A program made the position numbers and the translations under genes. The notes under the pieces were generated by a model that was not told where the DNA came from, did not search any database, and saw only the letters and a list, made by a program, of their open reading frames with translations. This document shows, piece after piece, positions 34,944-44,590 of a DNA stretch of 64,000 nt. Numbering within the stretch: the first letter of the stretch is position 1; every line of letters begins with the position of its first letter. This DNA comes from Isoetes taiwanensis (taxonomy: Eukaryota > Streptophyta > Lycopodiopsida > Isoetales > Isoetaceae): positions 19,529,359 through 19,593,358 of the forward strand of contig JAJEKV010000019.1 in the NCBI GenBank assembly GCA_021234155.1, in the 5' to 3' direction.

Positions 34944-36544
34944 TTAGTTAATGACAAGGGGCCATTTATTATTCTAGGGTTTAGCGTACGTGTATATTGT
35001 TGTGGTTTGTCAGGGCATCTTGGTTCGGGAAACTTTTACGAACTAAAAGAATTATGTTTTTTTTGGAACTTGCTAGAATTTTTACTAATTAAAGGAAAAT
35101 TTCTTATGTTTGTTTTGGAACTTGCTGCAGGTAGATGTTGCATATGACTGTCACTACTCTTAAATAACTAGGCATGCCACGTAGATGACTAGGTATGCCA
35201 TGTATGTTGATGGCATGGCTCTCCTATAAAGCCATAGTCATGCATTATAGTTCATCTAGTTTATTCATAGTCTAGCTATATCGCTATATCATGTATCTCT
35301 TTCCTTCTAGCATATATGTATGCAGGGATTCCTCATACACGGATTCCTTATAGTACCAGAAGATGCATGATGAAATGAGTGCAGGAGTGTAGCAGGTGGG
35401 GTCAGAGCATGGTACTGGGTCTGATCAGAGGGATTAGCATCATTTTCCTTACATTGTGCAAGAATTCCTTACATGGAGCATTCACATGAAAGAAAATTCT
35501 TGAAGCAGCGTGAGCCCGTCACAGCAGGCTTCAACGTGGCTTCAAGCTCGTCCATCGCCATGTTGAACACATTACGCGGATTTGGTGTCTAGGTTTAAGG
35601 CATGGCTGCAACACGTGGCTGCAAATTGGCTTTTTTTGCAGCCATGTTTTATTCACATGGGCACAAATCGGTCACCTGGGCTGTTGCCGAGCTCGCTTCA
35701 CACCCTTTCTCCATCTCACCCATGTGCAATGTACCGATCCATCTCAAGTAACATCTCGATCCATTTGCATGCACCATGGTTGATCTGAACCCAATCTCTC
35801 TTGAGCTCTTAGATAAAGAACCTATTGAAATAGTACCGTCAACACAAATGGATGTCTCCAAGGAGCTCAATCAAGGATGAATCCAATGCCGAGGAAGGAA
35901 ATCAGGTTCTGAATTCTCAAAATATGGTGAAGCAATAGCTATGGCACCAAAATTCTATTTGGTGCTCGTGGGAAGTGTATGCATAATGCGGTGGAGAATT
36001 TCCCGTCCAAAATGATTTTTCTGCTCAATCGAAATATAGCACAGGATATACTACTGCATCAAAACGGGCGATAAGGATTTATCTGGATTCATATCTATCT
36101 AACATATATATGTTCTATGTTTGTCCTAATTCAATCCTAACACTCCATCCATCCGAGATCCTACGCTCAGCGGCTTTGGGACGATCGATTTCAGATGGCT
36201 TGGGAGTTTGGTATATAGATTATATGTGTTTATCCTATGGCCCAGACGATTTGATCCCGACGGCCGGGTCCGAGATCCCACGGCCACATTGCTTTGGGAC
36301 ACATCCTACGATGCATACGGCCGGAATTATACGTAATAGATCCCCGGCAGCCCAGATTGTTCTTGCAGATCCCCATCGCCGATTCGTAGATTCGATCTAC
36401 CACGCGGGTTTACAGCACATATCCTAAGGTGCACAGGTTTTGGGAATTATATGTAATAGATCCCATGGCTCATGTTGCTTTAATTATCATCATAATGAGA
36501 GATCCTCACCCTTGATCTGGGCCCAAGATCCTACGCCCACGTTG

Positions 36545-36640
36545 AATGCTCATCCCTTAAGAAAAGGCTTATAAAATTTTTTATGTTGTATAGGGATTTG
36601 AACCTCGTCATTGACTCCCCAACCCCATTTTAAACTTCAC
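36545..36640 (-). mobile_element. tRNA-derived SINE, left copy
   Basis: The minus strand carries GGTTCAAATCCC, a better B box than that of the right copy, in the same context (AATGACGAGGTTCAAATCC). The A-box side is disrupted beyond the shared TTTAAAATGGGG stretch. Confidence 0.5.
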
Positions 36641-36959
36641 ATACTCAGACCACGCCAGATCCCATGGGCCCGCTGCATTGATTTGATCCCTGATCGTTTC
36701 ACCCCAGATCCTACTCGGCCACGCTGTTTTGGGACACATCCTACTGCACATGGCTTTGGGAATTATATGTACAGATCCTCGCGTCCATTGTTCTTGGATT
36801 CTCATCGCTTCATCCGTGATCTTACTTACCACGGGTTTGGCACATATCCTAAGATGCACATGGCTTTGAGAATTATATACAGATCCTATGGCTCATGTTG
36901 TTTTAATTATATGAGATCCTCTAATCTCTGATCGGGTCCAAGATCCTACGGCCCACATT

Positions 36960-37065
36960 GAATGCTCATCCCTTAAGAAAAGGCTTTTAAAATTTTTATG
37001 TTGTATAGGGAATTTAAACCCTAGTCATTGAGCTCCCAACCCCCCATTTTAACCACTAGACCAAG
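36960..37065 (-). mobile_element. tRNA-derived SINE, right copy
   Basis: On the minus strand TGGTCTAGTGGTTAA (37,063-37,049) fits a pol III A box, and about 30 bases on GGGTTTAAATTCC (about 37,021-37,009) is a slightly decayed B box. This is the arrangement of a tRNA head. A non-tRNA tail of about 50 bases follows. It cannot be a working tRNA, because the arms do not pair and no 3' acceptor half follows. Confidence 0.6.
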
Positions 37066-37129
37066 CATTAATTCCATGAATATTTTATATTTCAAATATA
37101 CTTAAGGGTAACATTCTAATTAAGATAAA

Positions 37130-37850
37130 ATAGAGTATACCCTAGCTAGTTCAAAAGAGAGTTCTAGAATGTTCTCGAAGGCTCTAGAAAATTTAGAATC
37201 TTCTAGAAAGTTCCAAAATATTCTAGAAAATGAACATAAGAGAATCTCGAGGGAATTCTAGTAAAATTCCTTCCAGTAAAGTTCCAAAATTGTTCTAATA
37301 AGTTCTGTAGAATGTTCTAAAATGTAGGAATCTATGGAATGTAAGAGAATCTAGGAAATACTTCCAAAGTTCTAGGATATTTTGAAAGTCTCGTAATGTT
37401 CCGTAAAGTCTTAGAATATTCTTTAAAAAGTTCTAGAATGTAAAGGAATCCAGGAGAATCTAATCTAATCTAAGAACATCTCTCATAAATGTAAGAGAAT
37501 CTAGACAATATTTACAAACCTAAGGGAATCTCTTAAAATCTAGAGGATGTGGCAACTATAAAATCTAAGGAATCTACTAAGAAAATGTTGATGAAATCTT
37601 GGAGGTCAGGAATCTTTATAGAATCTCTTGAATCTCATATAATGTAAGGAACCTAGGCAACTTTACAAAATCTAAAGGGATCTAAGGAATCTAAGGGGAT
37701 CTAAGGGGATCTTCATAGAATCTTGAAGAATCTACAGAAATCTAATGGAATCTAGAGGAATCTCCACGAAACCTCCAAGAGAACCTTGGTAGAATCTTAG
37801 AGAATCTATGAATTTAGAGTATTCTGAAGAGATTGTTTAGAATGTAGGGC
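37130..37850. repeat. degenerate minisatellite rich in TTCTAGAA and AATCTA
   Basis: For about 720 bp almost every line contains TTCTAGAA, GTTCTAGAA, GAATCTAGG or GGAATCTAAGG at irregular 8-20 bp spacing. The left half is dominated by TTCTAGAA-like words with alternating GAA and TTC. The right half is dominated by AATCTAAGG words. No coding frame is sustained. Confidence 0.8.
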
Positions 37851-38976
37851 ACGACAAGAACTTGCAGCATAGGAACATGCTAAAACTCGAACATGCACCG
37901 TAGGATGCATTAAATTTCTTGTTTATATGTGTAGATATATTTTATTTCCTTATGGCTTATATTGCCTTATACCACCTATTCTTTATGGCAAAGTAACCTA
38001 ACCTACCTCTAGTAATAATTATTGCTACCTCTAATAATTATTAATCAAGAAAAAGTGGACGAAAGTCGAAAAGGCCAATTTAAAAAAAAAAAAGAAAAAA
38101 AGAAAAACATGATCGTATCTACTGTTTACTCGTCATTATGCCCATTGTGAGAATTGGATCTCGGCCGCCAAAGGATGCTATGAGTTTAAGTATGAGAATT
38201 TTGGCGCTGTACCAAAGATCGCATCATGGCCTTCATTCACCCGTATTAGTTTGATTCCGTTTCATCACCTAATCATTCTCCGCCAAATGGCTTCAACATA
38301 TGCTTAAACTTGAAGCTTCGCATTCACATATCAAGGTTAGTTTTGTCAATTGCATGCTTTTACAGACATTATTTTACTTGAACTAGAACACTATCCAATT
38401 AATAGCACATGCCAGATAGAAAATTTTCTAGATTTTAAATGTCGGGCTAGCAAATGTGGATTTTTTTCTTCATTTCCATGTCAGCTCCACGTCGAGTTTA
38501 TCTCAGAAACGAGCTTCTAATTTGTCTCGCGAAAATACGTGAGAAGCTTCTTGATTGTTGAGTGGAATGCAACCTGTGCACTAAGGGAAATTAAGAAATG
38601 GACAATTTGCAGCAGTAAAGAAACTTGAGCCAACAAGGCAAAGAGTATAAAAGCACTCCTAAGGGCCGGGTTTCGCGATTGGTTCCGTCCAAGATTTTGC
38701 CGTGCTTGAGATTTCCTCTTATATTCATTCTTCTATTCTCCTTCAAAATGTGCAGTAGTAGAAGATCTGGTTCTGATCCGCTTTCATCCTCTTTGTTTTC
38801 CGCCAATATGCCAAAAGTTCCGAAGAGCAAAAGAAGCCGCTGCATGGCCACGTAAATTACATCGAGACAATCCACCTTGAATTGGAGAATTGATAAAGAA
38901 GAGCATGGAAACACAGGTTGAACACGTAGGGACTAGTAAAAAACAGGGAGACCAATGGAAATAGCATTGGAAGCTG
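37851..38976. other. AT-rich spacer before the hAT relic
   Basis: An A-rich run with G interruptions lies at about 38,080-38,107. A plus-strand stretch at 38,625-38,855, ending with a basic MPKVPKSKRSR segment, is placed where the N-terminus of the hAT protein would be and might be its first exon. Otherwise I see nothing. Confidence 0.4.
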
Positions 38977-39637
38977 ACATGGAATTGGTTGGAGCATGAT
39001 GAAGAGAAGGAATTGATCTTTTGTACTCTTTGTAAAGCAAATCATAGAGCAAGGAATGCATTTGCTCGATTTGGCTCGAAGAATTTCAAAACATCTAATC
39101 TTCAGAGGAGCACAAAGAGTCATTCTACCTTGATGAAGTTAGGAATGAAAAGCAAAAATCTATTGAGGTTGCAACGACAAAGCATCGAGAGGAAGCTGAA
39201 CAAGGTAAGCATTGTTTATTATTCTTATTCTAATAATTATTCAAATCATTTGAATTTTAAACAATCTAGTCCTTTTTCTTATTCTTGTAATAGTTTATTC
39301 TAATGATCATGTGCACTTTAGGTGTGATTGCATTAATGCGAGCAGCTTATTATATTGCAAAAGGTTTTGCTCCATTAAGACGATTTCCAGAGATAATCGA
39401 ATTGCAGAGACTTAATGGGCTTACTTTACCACAATTGTACAATGATGATAATGTGGCCGTTTTATCTCATCGATTAATGAGGTTAGTATCTTGGTTACTT
39501 TAGGGAATAGATAAATTTGATCAAATCTATATAAAAATTTAGATACTTATATTAGGTGCTTATGGAGAGCATCCTTGAGAAGGTTAGACAAAGCCCATTT
39601 TTTGGAATTATGGTTGACGAATCTACGGATATAAGGT
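38977..39637 (+). pseudogene. hAT-type transposase N-terminal half, intron-containing relic
   Basis: The translation shows TWNWLEHDEEKELIFCTLC (from 38,977), the zinc-finger start of the hAT-like group annotated as C17orf113/KIAA1586-like proteins. Then come IALMRAAYYIAKGF and LQRLNGLTLPQLYNDDN (39,322-39,481), and SPFFGIMVDESTDI (39,556-39,637), a conserved block in this group holding an acidic residue of the hAT core. A GT-AG intron (39,205-39,321) joins the first two parts in frame after one frameshift near 39,123. The join from 39,481 to 39,556 does not hold frame. The catalytic C-terminus and dimerisation domain are not recognisable downstream. hAT enzymes cut and paste DNA, but this copy cannot. 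Confidence 0.75.
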
Positions 39638-41498
39638 ATATTTTCTTTTCTATTTCTTTTTCTTTTCTGAGGCTCTTACCTTGTTTTAATTGTGCTGCCG
39701 TAAAAAAGCACTCATTTTCTATGTCACTTATATTCTGATAGCTCGTGAAGACCAGTTATATGGCATTTTGTATTGATTCTTCCGTATCTTAGTGCATTTT
39801 AGTTGCATTATGTAAGCACTTTGAAAGGGTGAGTTCTAAACATGCAACGTTTTGTGGTTTCGATCAGATGGTTGTAATTACAATGGGCCGAGTAGAAGTG
39901 AGTTGGAGTTCATTTGAAGGCTCTTAATCCTTTCATCAATCCACAGCTACTCATTGTAAACTTATGTGTTGAAGATGCTTTTTAAGGATGATTTGTGCAG
40001 ATCTTTGCTTTCGGAAGCATAAATTGCTGCAACAAAGTAGCATTTTCTCATAGCTCAAACAGTATACCACTGTGCACTTGAGCGGAATTGGATTATAGTG
40101 GAGTTAAGGTTGCAGCAAATACAAGGCACCGTGGTTGTTTCGTCAAGGTGTAATACAGCAAAACTTTGTGAGTGTTTAGAGACTGCTTGGAATTGTTAAG
40201 CAGAAAAAGTACATGGACTTCAAGAATATCTATGTTCTACATTTTCTTGCGACATTCTCACTTCCAATGAATGCGAGTTAAGTCACACCTCTCAAGCCAA
40301 AGTAGTGGATCACCTGCAAACTTTTATGCAAGAGACAATAGCTAGTATTCAACAACAACATTATATTTGACTTGAATAGCTTTCTTCTTGGATAACAGAT
40401 CATACCCTTTGGATACTAGATGGAGTACTTCAAAGAATGGTCTTCACAAATTGAGGGCTTCAACAAAAGTTCTAAATATGAAGTAGAGAGGCGGAATTGA
40501 TAAGGTCGTGCTTGATGGTTCAGGATTTGAGTGAAGGCCTTAGGTTACAAAGAATCTTTTGCACAAGTCTTATTGGAAGGGATTAGGAAGCTGATGGAGG
40601 AGTCTCTGAGTGACAGTATACTTTCAAATATACCCATCATCTTTTTCCAAAGTGAAGCAAAGAGGGCTATCTAAGCAAAAAGAGTTGCAGGAGTTCAAAA
40701 GTTGTATTTCATTAAAGTGGGTCTCATTCCATTCTATACTTTTTTTTGGAACCATGTTATTTACATGAAAAGGACGGAAACTTTTTGTAAAACCGCATTA
40801 TTAAGCTTTAGAATATGCTTGCTTTTCCTCGTGGTGAAAAATGTTAAGGAAAATTACATGGTCTATATTTTTCTGCTAGCGCAGTCGAGAAGATAAAGAG
40901 CACAACTAAAACCAATGGTAACAAGTATCCCTCCCTGTGAACTAAAGTGTTGACTGTCAATTTTTTATTCATAAAAATTTCCCATTGATTGTATTTACAA
41001 TGGTCAAGATACCATGATGGTCGGGTTGGACATGTGCCATTACATCATCTTCAGACACATACCACCTACCGAACAAAGATGCGTGGGTAAGACTAAGTGC
41101 CCTAAGCCACAAGAGCAACTTGAAGAGAGTAGCCCCCACCAATGCATGTCACTTAACCTCATTCCTCTTTGTCAATTTTTTGAAGAACTACAAACTTTCA
41201 AACTCCAAGCCAAAAGAAAAATACAAAATGCGTAAGTGTGAATAAAGTCTCAGAGGATAATCATGATCCAATCGAGTAGAACCACCAGCCTCTATGCATA
41301 AGACGTTACACCAAATAGGACTCAAATATCAACCGCTTGGTAGGAGCAAGCTAAGAACAATGGTATGCCTTAGAGATTCTAGCTTCAGGCGGCCCCGAGG
41401 ACAACCGCAGGAGGAATATCCAACTCTCGAAGATACACAGCCTTCAAGGCTCCAGATGGACTACAACAACCATCCCGATGCTAAATGAATGTTTAGTC
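39638..41498. other. decayed downstream sequence, probably more hAT relic
   Basis: Plus-strand fragments such as CKHFERVSSKHATFCGF (about 39,808-39,858) could continue the hAT protein, but stops are frequent. 40,700-41,400 has frames up to 73 codons that I do not recognise. No terminal inverted repeats were found by eye. Confidence 0.35.
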
Positions 41499-41705
41499 TC
41501 AAGAATCCTTATTCCCAAGTATCCTGATAAATAGCCGGCACGTTGACTCGTCGCGGTCACATGAAAAGAGCAACCAAGACCAAACAGCCGGAGATGAACA
41601 CATAAAGAAACAATGCTCAATGGTCTGGCCCCTTTTGTCAATGGATGGTCTTTCCATGTCTCCGGGACCATGCCTTTCTATTCTCATGATCCAGACGAAA
41701 GGCAA
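41499..41705 (-). pseudogene. LINE zf-RVT tail fragment
   Basis: The minus strand reads GQTIEHCFFMCSSPAVWSWL, matching the zinc-binding 'reverse transcriptase-associated' segment found after the polymerase in plant LINEs (TxEHLFFxCPxAxxxW). The upstream CxxC pair and the polymerase itself are absent, so this is a short relic. An overlapping frame shifted by one keeps parts of the same region open, as is usual after indels. Confidence 0.6.
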
Positions 41706-41779
41706 AACTGCTAATGCAAGTGTGACGACATATTAAATCAAGAAGACAACCAGCCAAGTGGCCATTTCTCGGCTAGGTG

Positions 41780-42260
41780 AAATTGAGGGCCTTCGACTCA
41801 AGGAAATGAAAGGCCCCAAGGCCCCTTCCTCAGGGCCTTTCTCAAACGTAGTCGAAATAACTAGAACCCCCCCAAAAAGGAACTTTTTCCCTTTTTAAGT
41901 AGAAAGTTTTGAGGGCCTTTTCTCACCTGTGAGTCGAAAGGCCCTCTAAGAGCCTTTCTGACTCATGAAATGAAATGTAGCTTAGAGCCCAAAATAAAAC
42001 TTTCTTTTTCCCTTTTAAGTAGGAAAAAGGTTTGAGAGGCCTCTTCGACTCGCGAGTCGAAAGGCCCTCAAGGCTCCCTCTCTGATGGCCTTTCTCGTGG
42101 GTGCTGCAGTCAGAGTGAAAACCTAAAATTGAATCTCGACTCGCGAAATGAAAAGGTAGCGCCTGTGAGTGAAAACGCTAGTGCCTGAGGGCCTTTCTAA
42201 TTCTCGCAGTCGAGAAAGGTCAACTCGTGAAAGTGAAAAAATGTCTCAGGGCCAATCTAA
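41780..42260. repeat. palindrome-bearing tandem repeat of about 120 bp
   Basis: Units contain a CCCTTTTTAAGTAGAAAG-type stretch (41,889; again about 42,010), then GAGGGCCTTT, an ACTCGCGAGT-type core and AAAGGCCCTC. The best copy has an 18-base perfect palindrome, TTCGACTCGCGAGTCGAA, at 42,044-42,061. Other copies are degraded (TCACCTGTGAGTCGAAAGG near 41,930; TTCTCGCAGTCGAGAA near 42,200). Confidence 0.75.
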
Positions 42261-44219
42261 CAAGTGTGGCAAACCTACTCTGCCTTGCTGTAAATATAGT
42301 TTCTATTCCAATTTTTATGAAGCACAAATCACACTAATTGGACCATATTCTATGTATTTTCTATGCATTTCCATGCACAATTATATCCTATGTATTTTCT
42401 ATGTATACATATACAAAATGAATGAAATCAAAAAAATGACTTAAATAAATAGAATACTTAGACAATACAATATGAGCTAAAAATAATATAGACATTATAA
42501 TATCCCCATTGGGTTGATAAATATCCTACTGATGCCCTCGCTCGCTTGAAAAATGGATTTAATAATAAGACGAGCTAAACAATATAATATGATCTAAAAT
42601 AAATATATAAATATATAAGTACAGAATTTATTTCCCATTAGAATTTATATTTAACATTTCAACTATACCTATACTTATACCCTAACCATACCTATACGCT
42701 ACCCTCACTTTGTTACGTACACTCTATATTCGATTTTTCTCCCACCCATGCTTAAACTTAAATTTGAAATTTGGGTGGGGCGGGGGATTTGGTACATTGT
42801 ACCTTTGAAAAAAGAAGAGATTTCAGGACATATGTCACCGGCCGAGATGATTTGGCATACACAACCCCAAAATCGCGGGCTATGGAGGAATGCCCAAAAT
42901 CCTCGCTATGGCATCAAGCTCTAATCCCGCTTTGCCGCTCTAGCTCTAATCCTCGCTCGCTCTAATCCTCGCTTCCCGTGAGTGCCGCGTAAATCGGCCG
43001 AATCTAGCTAATAGCTCAAGCGGCGCGGCATGGCAGAGAAGCGGCGCTACTCGGAGGCATAACCATACCCAATCGTGGGAATAAAACAAGGACAATCGTG
43101 GAAATAATAAGGACAATCGTGGAAATAAGCAAAGAATGTACGGAACAATGTTTGATTATGCCAAAACATCATGCCGGATGCGGGTGATGTAGCACGCACT
43201 GGGTTGTTAAGGCTCGAGATACCGAAATGCCGGAGCTTGGGAAGACTCGGGAGATGTCGGGGTAATGCTTCCGTGTGCCTTTAACCTCCCCGCTTGATGG
43301 ATTATGGGAGGGAAGGGTATGAACATATGCATGGTGGCCGAAAAGAATTACTACACTGCACGCCAACTTGAACATGCAGGTAAAGACTACCGGATTTGAG
43401 CATAAATGTTCTGTAGCTTCAAGTGGCAAAACCGAGGGCATAAACGTAGCCGTAGGCCCCGCTCTTGAACTGCTTGGCCGCCATAGCTGTCCTTGAAGTC
43501 TTGTATGTGAGCCGGATCTACCGTCAGCCTCCCAAGATAATGATTGTTGCTTCCTCGTAAAAAGGCATAGCTTGCTCTGCGGTGGAGGTGTCGCGGTGCA
43601 TGTGCGTGATCTTCGATGTTCCGGAAAGCATAAATACTACTTGTCGATTCAAAGCTTCTTCTCCGCCACATGCCTGGACGCATAAAACACAAATCATCAA
43701 TAGGAAGCACAAAACTCTATTTCCGGTCCGGGCAGTGTTCAAAGATAATCTTATCAAAAGCTCTTAGATTTGCCCACGATTCAAGCAAGAGAAGCATCTA
43801 ATGGAGGTCGAAGAATCTTGAATGGTTGCCTGACCGGCCAGGAAGAATGGAAGAACCGGTACCGCGAAATAAATGAAGTAAAACGAAGTAAGTATTTCCA
43901 ACCCGATGTTTTTCTCGTAAGAATGAAGTAAGGAACCTTAACTCGCCGCTTTCATGCCGGGGTGTAAGAAGACAGAAATGCAAGCATGGACAAATATATG
44001 AGATGCCAAAGGCACAAGTAAGCGTGTGTTTAGCTACCAAAGGGCTTCAAAGCCACTTATATGTTATTTCAAGAAAGAATATTTGTGCCCGCTTCTTTAC
44101 CTTGGTCATCCTCACCATGGGCCTTCTCTCACCAAGGCTTGGGGAGCACAAAATATAAATCGTATTCCATTCTGTACAAAACTTCTTAAGTATATATATA
44201 TTGTGTAAATTGTTTAATT
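42261..44219. other. no supported gene; small direct repeats
   Basis: AT-rich to 42,700, then more GC-rich. AATCGTGGAAATAA units of 21-23 bp recur three times at 43,071-43,135. Minus-strand frames at 43,169-43,441, 43,387-43,710 and 43,524-43,757 overlap one another. The last has a hydrophobic run LCFLLMICVLCVQAC like a signal peptide, but I recognise no family and see no splice pattern. Confidence 0.4.
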
Positions 44220-44590
44220 ATTTATCGCCCTGCCTAATTAATTAGTTAATTAATTATATTATTTAAGTTGTCTAATTAATCTTTTTATTTTTCGTAATAT
44301 CCCACCCCTTTTTGCCCTCTTTGCCCTACCCATACCCCTTTCCCTAACTAACTCCACCCCCTTTGCTCCCCTACCCATATACTCCCCTTTGCCCCTACTC
44401 CATACTCTTATAACCCCTTTGCCCTTTGCTCTCCCTTTTGCCCCTACTCCCTTCCCCATGCCTAACTTCCCCTTTGCCCTTCCCCCTCCTCCCTTCCCTC
44501 CCTCCCATTTGCTCGCCCCTCGTTGCCTCCTCGTACTCCTTTTGCCTTCCCTCCCTCCCTCCTATCTCCCCGCCTCTTCCTACCTTCTTC
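44220..44590. repeat. TAATTAAT tract and CCCTTTGCCC pyrimidine-rich low complexity
   Basis: TTAATTAATT words at 44,230-44,270 are followed by about 280 bp built from CCCCTTTGCCCT, CCTACCCATA and CTCCCTCC words with very few purines. Frames here are artefacts of composition. Confidence 0.85.

Larger units (their letters stand above)
33805..36109. other. 3' flank of the RING gene with tandem duplications
   Basis: No second gene is supported. Two direct duplications lie at 34,609-34,690 and 34,781-34,943. Short frames at 34,262-34,471, 35,582-35,788 and 35,649-35,870 have no recognised domain. The gene's 3' untranslated region should lie in the first few hundred bases. Confidence 0.45.
36110..37065 (-). 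repeat. duplicated unit of about 416 bp carrying tRNA-derived SINE heads
   Basis: AATGCTCATCCCTTAAG occurs at 36,545 and 36,961, a spacing of 416 bp. The sequence before each copy is shared in patches (GGATTTGGCACAT-type words and repeated AGATCCTACGGCC). On the minus strand each copy carries a pol III-like B box, and the right copy also has an A box. Both copies end in the same AT-rich tail, with TATGTTGTATAGGG on the plus strand. A SINE duplicated together with its flank explains this best. Confidence 0.65.

Noticed and set aside
36545-37065. Functional tRNA genes
   Set aside because: Box A and B words are present but the cloverleaf arms do not pair and no acceptor 3' half follows, so a SINE explains them better.
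43524-43757. Secreted protein with signal peptide on the minus strand
   Set aside because: A hydrophobic run alone. Two other overlapping minus-strand frames, no splice support and no recognised mature domain.
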